Positions 41,833 to 52,761 of a stretch of 64,000 bases of DNA are shown here, one piece after another. The notes beneath the pieces were generated by a model, which ran no database searches, had not been told where the DNA came from, and saw only the letters and a list, made by a program, of their open reading frames with translations. The translations under genes and the position numbers were made by a program. Each line of letters begins with the position of its first letter. Position 1 is the stretch's first letter. The DNA lies in assembly GCA_949317995.1 (NCBI GenBank), contig OX439036.1, positions 110,835,669 to 110,899,668 of the forward strand. The letters are read 5' to 3'. This DNA comes from Acholoe squamosa (lineage: Eukaryota; Annelida; Polychaeta; Phyllodocida; Polynoidae).

Positions 41833-44595
41833 ACAAATGTGATAAAGTGCCTTTGAATTGGTAATCCCATTATCCCCATGGCAAATGAAGTCCTTAACTT
41901 TAATTTAATTATTCATGATCTCAAATACTGTTTTCTTTCAAACCATGTATTCAAACTGCGTTATCGTTTGCACCAGCTGGAAAAGTATATACCCATACGA
42001 ATACATAGCAGAGCCACAATAGATGTTTGTAAAATGACTGAAGCAGAATTGCAAATAAAAAGACCCCAGGGGTTGATTAACATCACAACTGCCTTTCATC
42101 TCTACTGCCAGGAATATGTTCATTGTTAGATTCTCTGTGGGTTTTAGTGGCGTTTGATGTGGTATAGGCTTATGATTAGACAGGTTTGCTGGGAAGTATA
42201 TATTTTGTTGTAAGGTCGTTTCACATCACTTTAGACATTGACTTCATGTGTAGTGAGTTTCATTATAGGTGCCATTTGTTGACATTTGTTTCCTTTTCAA
42301 TATGTTAAATACTTCTTGAACCCACTTGATTCCACCTGTGTTTACATGTGTGATGTCATGCATAGAATCACTAAAAAATAAAGCCTTCTTATGCTATGCC
42401 TTCCTGAGATAGACACTATTTTGGACCATCACAGAGAATACACTGTAGTATTGATATCATTGATGGGAACCACCAAAGTGACACTCCCATACGGTCGATA
42501 CTTACCCTCTGGGCTAGGATGTGGCCCCAATAGACAATTGATCACCCTTGTCTTTGAGGATGTCTGGTTGGACCCTGTGACAGTGTCTATATGACTAAGC
42601 AAAGACAGCCAGTCCCCTGTGGCCTACTTAGCCTTGAGTTGTCATGTGAATGGTCATGGATGGCCTTGGTTTGCATTGACAATTCTAAATGAAATATAGT
42701 AGCTGTCATCTTTAGTACACATTGATGTAGAAATTAATTCATAATATCACAATATACCTACTTAGCGGGATCAATTATCAGCAAATTGAATAATATCAAC
42801 TAATCACTGAGGACTCACTGGTAACAAGCTCCAGTAATGGCTGTGCTAATAAGACAATCCGCTACCTCTGTATAGCTTGACTGAGTCTGAGTCTGATACT
42901 GAATTTGGACAGATCTGGCATTTCACTCAGACTTTTCATTTTACTTTCACACAGTGGATGCGAAAGCAACCCCTGAGACATCTGTTTTCCTTCCTACTTC
43001 CAGCCCCATTTTAATGAACGTTGTTTATTTGTATTGGTTTGGATTTGCACCATCAATATGATTATGTAGGACAAGAAAACTGCAGCCTCACATTTCAAAC
43101 TTGAAAATGAGTGCCAAATTCACCATGGCCAATCAGATTTCAGTCTCATCATATATTATAAGGTTTCGTTCATGGGTCTGAAGATTTTGTAAAATATTAT
43201 GTTGCAGGAGTCATAAATGATCCTGTCATTTGAAGTTCCCTTTTATTTGTTTCCAAACTGTTTTATTTGGAGACATCATTGCATGCAGCGTTCTATTCTC
43301 ATAACAACCCCAGCAGGGTCACACCAGTCCATTGCATGTCTGAACCAGAATTGTAGATAAGAAATGCCTCAATGTGGATCCACTCTCTGGGGAAATATCA
43401 ACTTGGCTGCTGTCACGCTCTTTCTACTAAGGTCAATCTCCCAGAATCTGGCATGGTGCCATTCTGGTACATACTGATTCCAGTATTCTTTTGTTGGATG
43501 ATGATTGTCACCTTAATAAGGTACACATACCTTTCTCCTGGGATTCATAAATAGAAAGTCCATGTAGAGGAGTAACAGTTTGCCAATTCATTCATAAATC
43601 CTTAGAAAACAGTACATTAAACCACTGTCTTACAGTGATTCTTTGTGAAAATTCGTCCCCGCATTTTGTGACAACATTTCACTTTTGAAGGTATCAGGTA
43701 AACCAGAGGGTAAGGTCAAAGCTAAACATATAAAGATGTGAGAAGGCAGCAAGAGAAGCTCACTGTCAATATCTTTTACACAGAACATGACCAACCTGCA
43801 ATGTTAGAAGGTTGAGAGGCCTTTTGCTCTTTGTTGTATCCGACGCCTTTTGTATGTATATACAAGGATGTACGACCCAAATTGGCTCAATGGTGGCGGT
43901 GCCAAAAGCCACACTCAATTTGACACTGGGTTTTTATCTGCTGACAGACGTGATACATTAACTGGGAACTTTTACTGCTGTATTGAATTCCTACATAGAC
44001 CACCCATCAGGAAACCTCACAAGAATCTAATTTTTTGATAAAGTATCTTTTTACTCCCTTCATAATTCTCTCGCTTATATACAGGACATTGTATAAGAAA
44101 GTGAATTTACATACCATAAATGCAGTCTGCAATAGCAGTGTACAGACCAAGCCCACTGCAATTAAACAGCCTGTGCCTCTGTGTTGCATTAGACACAACA
44201 TTATTTTAATGCAGTGGATGCAGTGGACCTTTGACATGAGTTCATTTAGAGGGGTTCCTAGATATCAGATAGAGCAGGGTGTATGTATACATGAATCGGC
44301 CGGACAGAAACCATTGAAATTTTGTATCCACAGATCCATGACTATCCACGCTGTCAGGTACAATGCAGTATTTTCTTGGGGTTTTCTATGGCGACTTCTG
44401 TGCTGCTTGCTGCCTCTAGATACAGGCAACCAAAGTACAGAATGACTTACCCTTCAGGGGCTACATCATGTATAAGGGGCAGACAGTGCATTAATACATC
44501 ATGCCCATTGGTTGGTGTGATAAATGCAGCCTCAATGAGCAACAATGGTTGCTTCGAATGCTGAATCACATGTTGTGTGATGTGTACTAGGCCCA
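41833..44595. other. Non-coding stretch with dispersed repeats
   Basis: 42480-42600 resembles 37280-37430 (GGCCCCAATAGAC, TTGATCAC, CTTTGAGG). 43310-43400 belongs to the CAGTCCATTGCATG family. Frames at 44035-44445 and 44322-44564 overlap in different frames and show no domain. No gene is called. Confidence 0.5.
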
Positions 44596-45491
44596 TGACC
44601 ATATCCTTATAAAAAAACTGTGGCCAGATCCCCACGTCACTGACCATATCCTTATAAAAAACTGTGGCCACTTCCCCATGTCACTGACCATATCCCTATA
44701 AAAAACTGTGGCCACTTCCCCGTGTCACTGACCATATCCTTATAAAAAACTGTGGCCACATCCCCATGTCACTGACCATATCCTTATAAAAAACTGTAGC
44801 CACTTCCCCACGTCACTGACCATATCCTTATAAAAAACTGTAGCCACTTCCCCATGTCACTGACCATGTCCTTATAAAAAAACTGTAGCCACTTCCCCAT
44901 GTCACTGACCATTTCCTTATAAAAAACTGTAGCCACTTCCCCACATCACTGACCATGTCCTTATAAAAAAACTGTAGCCACTTCCCCACATCACTGACCA
45001 TGTCCTTATAAAAAACTGTAGCCACTTCCCCATGTCACTGACCATATCCTTATAAGAAACTGTAGCCACTTCCCCAAATCACTGACCATGTCCTTATAAA
45101 AAACTGTGGCCACTTCCCCATGTCACTGACCATGTCCTTATAAAAAACTGTAGCCACTTCCCCATGTCACTGACCATTTCCTTATAAAAAACTGTAGCCA
45201 CTTCCCCACATCACTGACCATGTCCTTATAAAAAACTGTAGCCACTTCCCCATGTCACTGACCATGTCCTTATAAAAAACTGTAGCCACTTCCCCATGTC
45301 ACTGACCATGTCCTTATAAAAAACTGTAGCCACTTCCCCATGTCACTGACCATGTCCTTATAAAAAAACTGTAGCCACTTCCCCAAATCACTGACCATGT
45401 CCTTATAAAAAAACTGTAGCCACTTCCCCACATCACTGACCATGTCCTTATAAAAAACTGTAGCCACTTCCCCACGTCACTGACCATATCC
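44596..45491. repeat. Minisatellite, 44-45-bp unit, about 20 copies
   Basis: The unit starts at TGACCATATCCTTATAAAAA and continues CTGTAGCCACTTCCCCATGTCAC. Unit starts read at 44596, 44641, 44685, 44729, 44773, 44817, 44861, 44906, 44950, 44995, 45039, 45083, 45127, 45171, 45215, 45259, 45303, 45347, 45392, 45437 and a partial at 45481. Most length variation is the A-run (5-7). CATATCC units dominate at the left, CATGTCC in the middle and right. Minus-strand open frames over it are by-products. Confidence 0.97.
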
Positions 45492-47285
45492 TGTGTTATA
45501 TATAGTCACTATGATCCTCCAAGGGGGCCTGCCATGTCTATTTACCTTAATCAAACCACCTAAAAGCTTTTATGTTTATCAGTTGATATTAAGTCTATGT
45601 CACAGGAAGATATATTTTGGAAGTCTCCTCAGGAGGCCATATTTTAAGACACTACGATCACACACAGCACTACAACTGCAAAATGCCAATGTTATTCCTA
45701 TGGGAATTTTGGTACGACCAGGAGGGTGTAGTTATATGGTAGGATGATCCATCTTTATCGATTTATCTGATGGTAGTATGTGACTTTCAGGCATTGACAC
45801 TACCGGCACTATTGATTTAAGTTGTGGTAGGCTGAGCCCTACATACACTATCAGAAGCAAAACACACTGTGCACATTGGCAAGAGGGACAAAATAAACCA
45901 ATAGCTGTGGAAGACTCCTTTTCACAAAAGAGCATACACAATCATTCCCCTTTATCCTATGAGCTATTTATAGTGTCCTCAGACATGGGGAATGGATCAG
46001 ATTGATAGGGCATGTAACGCATGAGTGGCTTTTGGGTAGACGAGTGGTAATAATACAAACAGCTAGTATTGTGGCAATCCACTATCAATTTATTGTCCTA
46101 CTGCCAGCACTGTGGAAAATAAATAGTGAAAAATCACTAGCAGTTGCTCTTTCTGACTGAGCTAGCCCAAGTTAAGATAGCGTAGAAGGACTAGGTCTTA
46201 TAGAATCCACAGGATCGCCAACAATAACAGCGCTGGCAGACTGATGGTCTACAGGATGTTTTGAATTTACCTCCAGTGTAGTGTTTATATATCCTTGGCC
46301 ATAAGCCCTCGAGGGCATATATTGCAGCATAGGTTGGCTTATCATGAATCTAAAATTCTGTCCCATGTTATAAATATCTATTCTTGAACGATATATCTGA
46401 CAACAGTCTATGTTGAGATTATGGGGCAAGTCAGTGCGTCAGTCTGAAGACTAAAGTAAGCAACTGGTACTCAGTGGTATTTTTACAACATGAACTAAAA
46501 GGTCTCAAAACATAAAGGCATCCTCCATAATGTTATTCTTAAATGGATTCTGGTGAAACCGATGATGGCAACCTTTGATCACATGCAATATGTGTGGATA
46601 TTAAGAGCATCAAATCAGATTTATATCATCACAGAAAGTATTCCTTTTCATTTTCTGACGAATATAAAAACATGTAAGAAAGCAAACTACTGCCCATCTT
46701 CATGTGGAAACTTTTAATCTCATTTCCTTAAGTGAGTTACATGAGGCCACTGACATACCTAAAAGGAAATCTGGACTGGGCATTTCAACCACATAATCTG
46801 TTTATGCAAAATAAGAATAAAAAAAAAAAAAACAATCCCTGTTCATGGCAAGAAACCTCTTTTTGGAGTGACCTATGGGAGCTCATTTATTTGTCTACCT
46901 TTAGAGTACAATGCCTTTTTGGTAATAAGATGAGCAGAACTTGATAATCCTTTTCAAATGTAGCATGGTCATTTGGTGACCAAGCTGTACAGGACTGTAC
47001 ACACTGGTACTCTCCTGGGACACGTTGTAATTACATGGGACTACCGACCAGGTGGCACTGTTTGTCCAGGCTGACAAAGACCACTAATGAAGCCTCGTTT
47101 AGTCATTTCTGGCTCATTTGTGTATAATAGGACAGTGTAGGAGGCAGGTGGTGGGTGATGGGGCTGTGACACCAGTCTATAGGCTAACGATTCACACTTA
47201 GGTAGCACCGCCATTCAATTGCTCTCATTATGCAAGACTAGTGTGCAGTTTGAGTATCATGTGTGGATATCTTTTGCTAAATAAG

Positions 47286-47287
<2 letters not shown>
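45492..47287. other. Non-coding; R3 fragment at the left edge
   Basis: 45490-45560 (TATAGTCACTATGATCCTCC then GGGGGCCTGCCATGTCTA) is an R3 fragment. A 15-bp A-run lies near 46818. No gene is supported. Confidence 0.5.

Positions 47288-47347
<60 letters not shown>
47288..47347. repeat. (AT)n microsatellite, 30 units
   Basis: Pure AT repeat of 60 bp. Confidence 0.95.
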
Positions 47348-47349
<2 letters not shown>

Positions 47350-47589
47350 ATCAACGTTCATGGATATTGATTGTTATAGGTCTATTTCTAGGTCTAAGGG
47401 TTCTTTCTAGCCTTGTCTCAGACCTGTTTAGCAAACCCTTTTTCAGAGGACATGAATATACTTGATATCCTGATATTGAATCTCAACAAATTGACAAGTC
47501 ACAAATGGTGTTAATTTTCACCAGTTTTAAACAGGACCAATATAGAATTATCTGTTTGAATATTGCTAGTATCTACCTCAGATCAGATG

Positions 47590-47592
<3 letters not shown>

Positions 47593-47642
<50 letters not shown>
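47593..47642. repeat. (CT)n microsatellite, about 25 units
   Basis: Pure CT repeat of about 50 bp. The minus-strand Arg/Glu-rich frame over it is an artefact. Confidence 0.95.
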
Positions 47643-47644
<2 letters not shown>

Positions 47645-50299
47645 TTTGAGTCCCTCCGACTGTTTGACTGCTTTAAGATGAAGCCTAACCTACACATACA
47701 CCTTCCAATGTCAGCAGTCCCATATGATCCCTCTCTGTATGGAACCAAAGGCACCATCACACATAATCGGTCAGCCCTCATTATTAGAAGTAAGTGATAC
47801 TGTATTGGATGAGTACATAGCCCATCAGGAAAGTTTCTGGTAATGGGGGGGGATGGCAGCATTTGTTCAGACTCAATTAATTGGTCATTGAATCAAGGTT
47901 GTCACTGCAATAAACCTGCTGGTTGCATGGTGGTATACAGGGGTAGATACTGACTCTCTTCCCTCCACAGTAAAGGGACCCTTGATTGTGGAGGAGTTTC
48001 CTAGGATGTAAATTTAATTTGTAATTGCCAGATAGCTTTTTTTAGGGGCCGTCATCACTGGGGTCTATATAAATAGCATCTATTGACAATATTACGACTT
48101 CCGATTATCATCATTTGAAAGTGCTGCCCATAACAACATTCGTAAGCAGCTGGTAAGATCCATTAAATTATTAATATTAAATTATTAATATGCCACTGTG
48201 CCTTTGTGGTTCTTGATTAAATGCATCTATAGATAGAAACATATTGATCTCATGACTGATTGCAGGGTGTTTCACTTAACTTAATTTATTGTTGGTGCAT
48301 AGCAAAAAATAGTAGTCCAGCTGTTTCACCTCAGGATGATGTGTGTGATCAGGGGTTGCAGAGCAGGTGCAGGTCTTCTACGGAGCTGGTGTGGACAGAG
48401 ATTAGAATTATTGACAAATGGTGTTTTTGTTATGAACATATATATTTCCCTGTGCATACCCACAAGACAAACCTTGTGGCTATCATTTCTTCATTTCATA
48501 GCTACAAAATGAACCAAACGTTTTAAGAAAAAGAAATTTAGTTTGTAACAAAGATCTCCAGTGTGAGTATTGCATACAAGATGCAAGATGACATTGATTA
48601 AGACTGTGGCACCAGAGGCCTAGTCCCAGTTATTGCTAGGAGAACTGTTTGGCTGTAACATTGCCAGGTGGGAGGTTGAATTTGTTCAGACACAATTACT
48701 GAAGATTGCATGTGGGGCATTGAGATGCAGCTGGATTCTGTTGGGGTCTAGACTTGTATTGTTTGCTTGTCAGCCAGAGAGGCATTGCAGAAATGTAAAA
48801 CATTGCCTTGAGCCCAATAAGTACCTCAAGGCATGAAACACAAAACTTGCATTCTTACTATTGCATGACAAATTATCTGTTTGAAATGGATGTCTGGTAC
48901 CATATGGCGTGCTATAACAGCTGTCATAAAAACAACTATGTTTACAGGGTCATTCACCGGAGACATGATGATAGTTCACCGGTGGATATAGAGGGGGACG
49001 TGGGGGCACACACACACCCCTTTTCCGCGGTACTTTAATTACATATTTTGGACCCCACAATTTCCAGATCCTGAATCCACGAATGTAGTTGGCATCGATC
49101 TGTACCATTATTCTATGTACCATAGTTGCGTTTAAAAGCCCCCGGCACTCATTGACTTAAATTCCACTGTACCCCCAGCACTTGTATGAGGTCATGAGAC
49201 AGGCATTAATTTGAATATTGTTTTAGTGCTTAAGATAGATCTCAATACCCCCATAACCATGGTGCTTGTTTGAAACATGCATTATTCGATACCCCAGCAC
49301 GTTAAAGGTCATTACGGTATCTGTATTTTATCATTGGGTTTTCAGTAAGACATGTAAAGGAGACATTACATCCCATATATACTCTTTTTTTAGTTCTCTA
49401 TACTTCAGTTGGTGCACCAGATCTAATGGATGTTGTGCTGCTACATACCTCTTCCCTCTAAAAGAGGGGACACTAAACATACATATCTCAGCATGGGACA
49501 CAAAACTATTTAGGTTAATATTGTTTATCTAGCACTCACAGGTAATTTGGATTTAGCAAATGTATACATGATTTGCCTCCCTGAAGTAAATCCTAAATAT
49601 CTGATGATAATGCATGCCTCCTGCTCCCACTTCTCAAGATGGTACGACTATACCCCTTTAAACCGTAGTGTGATCGCCTTACTCTACCCTATGTAATTAC
49701 TTTATTAAGTGCTGATCATACAGAATTTCATACCATTTTGTGAAATGTCTTCCTGGTGACCCTTCTTTAATGGAAGCTGAGTCCAGCTGACATTTGAATA
49801 GTCAGACCCTCTGGGGAACAGACCGGACATGAACCATTTACTACGGAAGTCATTGAAAGCTGCATCCTCAGGGAGAGAGAAGGTATTTGTTTAGACCCAA
49901 TGACTTGGTCAGCAGAACTAGAGGATGTTTGCACTGCAGGTGCTTTCAGTTGATGTTTGGGAAGGGAGGGGGGTGATGGTATCTATGTGTGAGCATCTGT
50001 GACTGGTCAGGGTTCTGTTGGGGCATGCATTGAGTATGTGCTCACTATACTAATGGCCCTTTTGTAAAAGTGTTGATAAGAGCCAGCAGACCCCACTCTA
50101 TGAGGACAGCTGCCTTTAAGAGGAATCTTGATTGTTGTTTACCACAGCACTAAGGATAAGGGGGAGGTTTCACTAGAGTGTGAATTGGCTGGGGGGATTG
50201 AAAAAGCTTTTATCATGGCATTGTGACAGGATCCAACCCCTTTTCTCTGATAGAAAAAAAAATCTAGATTAGAAGAAGCTTTCTCTTCTTTAACTTCCT
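47643..50299. other. Non-coding stretch with dispersed repeat R9
   Basis: 49755-49910 (GTCCAGCTGACAT, GGAAGTCATTGAAAGCT, GACCCAATGACTTGGT) matches 56060-56205, and 50040-50230 matches 56690-56870 in the same order, so about 480 bp here and about 800 bp there are two copies with different middles. 47850-48030 and 53870-54040 are looser relatives. No gene is called. Confidence 0.55.
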
Positions 50300-50535
50300 T
50301 TATAATAAAGGCATAAATAAGAAATAGAGGTTCACGAGTTGATTCTAGGGGCAGATAAGAAGCACGAGGCCGTAGGCCGAGTGTCTTCTTATCTAGTCCC
50401 TAGAATCAACGAGTGAACCTCTATTTGTTATGTATGGCGTTTATACAAGGGTTTCCTCCATTTTTTTAAGTAATTACCTTATAAAATGAAGAAATTTAAA
50501 TCCAAGCGATCGTCTTGTTCAAAGTCCTCCGCCAT
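50300..50535 (-). mobile_element. Hairpin end of an R6-type element, copy Z
   Basis: On the minus strand: ATGGCGGAGGACTTTG (ATG 50535), then TTATAAG|GTAATTAC at 50477, AAAAAAATGGAGGAAA, TATAAACGCC, a hairpin (50322-50426) and TTATGCCTTTATTATAA at the very end (50300-50316). The same order and the same end motif (TATGCCTATATTATAA) occur at 60246-60464. The upstream head of R6 is not seen here. Confidence 0.65.
50322..50426. repeat. Terminal hairpin of copy Z
   Basis: Outer stem AAATAGAGGTT / AACCTCTATTT and inner stem TTGATTCTAGGG plus AGATAAGAAG / complements. The tip is GAGGCCGTAGGCCGAG. The mismatched positions CACGAG (left) against CGAG on the right are the same ones as in the 60.3 kb hairpin. 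Confidence 0.85.
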
Positions 50536-51111
50536 CTTTGTTTGCCTCCTTTCTGTTGTGCACAGATACAAAAAGTTACGTTGACATTCTCCCCAAGGGA
50601 CGCACTATATACATCGGCGGAGGTTTCATTTAACCACTGTTATGTGAAGAAATATATTCCCGCCCTATGTTGTAATGCATTGTAAATGATCTATAAAAAG
50701 AGAGAGAAGATATATATAACAAACAAAATATATTTATTTATTTAACAAAGTAAAAGTGCTGTTTAAATAATTCAACAATGGTGTAAACAGAGGAAACAAA
50801 TGATTTCCTTTTTTCTTTCAACACAGAACAAGTGTAGAGGTACTATACCTCATCTTAGAGGCTTCAGAACAACAACTTTAAGGTTTTACTTGTTAAGGTT
50901 AATAGTGAAAGTGCAGTTGTCAAACTTTACATTTGAAAAAAAAAGCTGGTGTACTGCTTGAACTGTTCACATTGACAACATTTGTCTGCGAGAGGGTAGC
51001 ATCATCCTATCTACCTTGGGCTGCTGTCACCTGAGTGACATGTCTCCCTGGTGTGGCATTGGTGACAGCTCCTGCGAGTCGAAGTGACATGTTTTCTCTC
51101 AGACTATCGGG

Positions 51112-52761
51112 TCATTTTGAGTAAAAATCAATTGATGATTCTGCACGATGTCCTGTAACCGATTTAATGTCTTTCGCTGCAACCCCTTGGTCCCTCAGTT
51201 TAGTGATGCAAGTTGCACGGATGCAGTGGTTTGTGTAGATCTTGCTTGATTTTGCATCAACGGATATACGACTCATGAACTTTCCAATTGTGTTAATTCC
51301 TACAGCTGATTTAGCATACCAAGAAGTTGATAGCCTAAAGTTTTTTTTCTTTGGTGTTTGGAAGAAGTTATTGATTTCCATATGTAGCTTGGACAAATAC
51401 AGCTTCAATGACTTCAATGGACAGTTTTCTTCTCCAGTCCCATACATGCGTTGTTCATGTTCCTTGTCATTTTTTTCGAGTGGTTGATGGTCAAGGGTGG
51501 CATATTCCTTTCCGTTGGAATCTTTCACAAAGATTATGTGTGATTTCTTGAGTTTTTGTAACCCTTCCTGGGCCCTTCTACCGAAATGTAGTACTAACTT
51601 GTAGAAAACCTTATTTTAAAGGTGTGTGGGATTATCATTCGAGAGAGTTTTTGTACTGTACATTTTTTTTTCATTATAGGGTGTAATGGGGGGGGGGGGT
51701 AGCTAGTAGAAACATCTAAACCTGCTTGTTTATTTATTTTTATGTGACCAATGAGGGTCTGGTTAGCTTGATTGAAGATGATATCAGCCATGATGTTAAA
51801 TCCTACGTTTTATGGACTGCTCAAGTGGCGATGAATTGCTCCTCGTACACAAAACAGGCTTTTTTTGGAGTATTCCTGCCCATTCTTTTGTCGAACATTT
51901 GCATAGAATTTTCGGAGAAGTGGTGATAATATTTCAGGCATCATTTCTTCAAATGCAGGATTTTCCCCCTCTTCAATAAGCCAGTCTGGACATAAAAAAA
52001 TACATTTTGTATTAAAGTTTATAACTTGCCACCTAATTTTATTAAGAAGTGTATAGATATGTAAACAAGTACAGGTTCACTACTCCCATTGTATTTAACT
52101 TCTATATGTATATGCTGCCACCTAGCGGCTCATGTTTGAACTAATATGATACACAGAACAGCACATGCCGGAACTACTTTCATGTGACGGCTGTGCACTG
52201 TATATTGTTTGTTTACAAAGTTCGATGATACACGAGTTGGAAATATTTCTTACCTCGGAAAATTTTAACACCCCATTTTGTTTGTTGCAGAGTTTTCCCA
52301 GCTCGAGCTGCAGTCTCCATAGTATTGACATCTTCTTCTCGTAGATTTCCAAATCTTTTTGACACAGGTTCATTTGCAACAGCTGATATAGGCTCTACGG
52401 GAGGTTGTATTTGTACCGGTACTTTGGGCAGGGGGAATGTTTTGAATGGGTCGTCTACGATGAGTTCTTGTATGAATACATCGCTATGTCGCAGGCTTCT
52501 AGTATTGACTTCGTTCATGACAGTGCCTTCAGAAAGGATGGTTACAGAGTACACATATGCACCTTCCAAACGTAAATTGCTAATTAATCCTTGGACCCAT
52601 TCTCCATTATATACAACCTCCACAAATTCACCTTGTTTAAAGTTCGACTGCCAACTTGAAGAAGGCATTTTGGCAGGAGGAGTGTAGAAATCTCTATTGC
52701 GGGCGGTAAGAATCCAATCGATATTCATACGCCCATAAGGACCAAGGACAAAGTTCAACAT
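51112..52761 (-). pseudogene. Crypton-type tyrosine recombinase gene (DUF3504/QRICH1-ZMYM-like), spliced, one nonsense codon
   Basis: Exon 1 (52761-52254) encodes a Tudor/agenet-like barrel (GEFVEVVYNGEWVQGLISNL, about residues 45-100), then RFGNLREEDVNTMETAARAG and KWGVKIFR, the usual start of the DUF3504 SAM-like core-binding domain. It ends at a G|GTAAGAAAT donor. Exon 2 starts after TTTTTTTATGTCCAG at 51985 and reads in phase to give RDWLIEEGENP, then FCVRGAIHRHL. A TAA at 51812 interrupts it, and the frame continues (MADIIFNQANQTLIGHIK). The catalytic part (about 51610-51112) has LHFGRRAQEGL (catalytic Arg), YTNHCIRATCITKL (H-x-x-R) and TGHRAESSIDFYSK (His and the nucleophile Tyr), so the active site looks complete. 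It would cut and rejoin DNA in the nucleus. It may be a recent Crypton or a host gene derived from one. The exon 2/3 junction is uncertain because of a C-run near 51690. Confidence 0.8.

Noticed and set aside
44035..44564. 136- and 80-codon overlapping plus frames
   Set aside because: There is no recognisable domain; a minus-strand frame overlaps with similar length; it is next to repeats.
44828..45467. Minus-strand repeat proteins (FYKDMVSDVGKWLQ units)
   Set aside because: The frames arise only where neighbouring minisatellite units add up to a multiple of three; the 44/45-bp period does not preserve them.
44596..45491. CRISPR array
   Set aside because: The whole 44-bp unit is repeated, there are no unique spacers, and the genome is eukaryotic.
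47578..47862. Minus-strand Arg/Glu-rich frame
   Set aside because: It is produced by the (CT)n microsatellite.
52325..52687. 120-codon plus-strand frame
   Set aside because: It is the antisense shadow of exon 1 of the Crypton-type gene.
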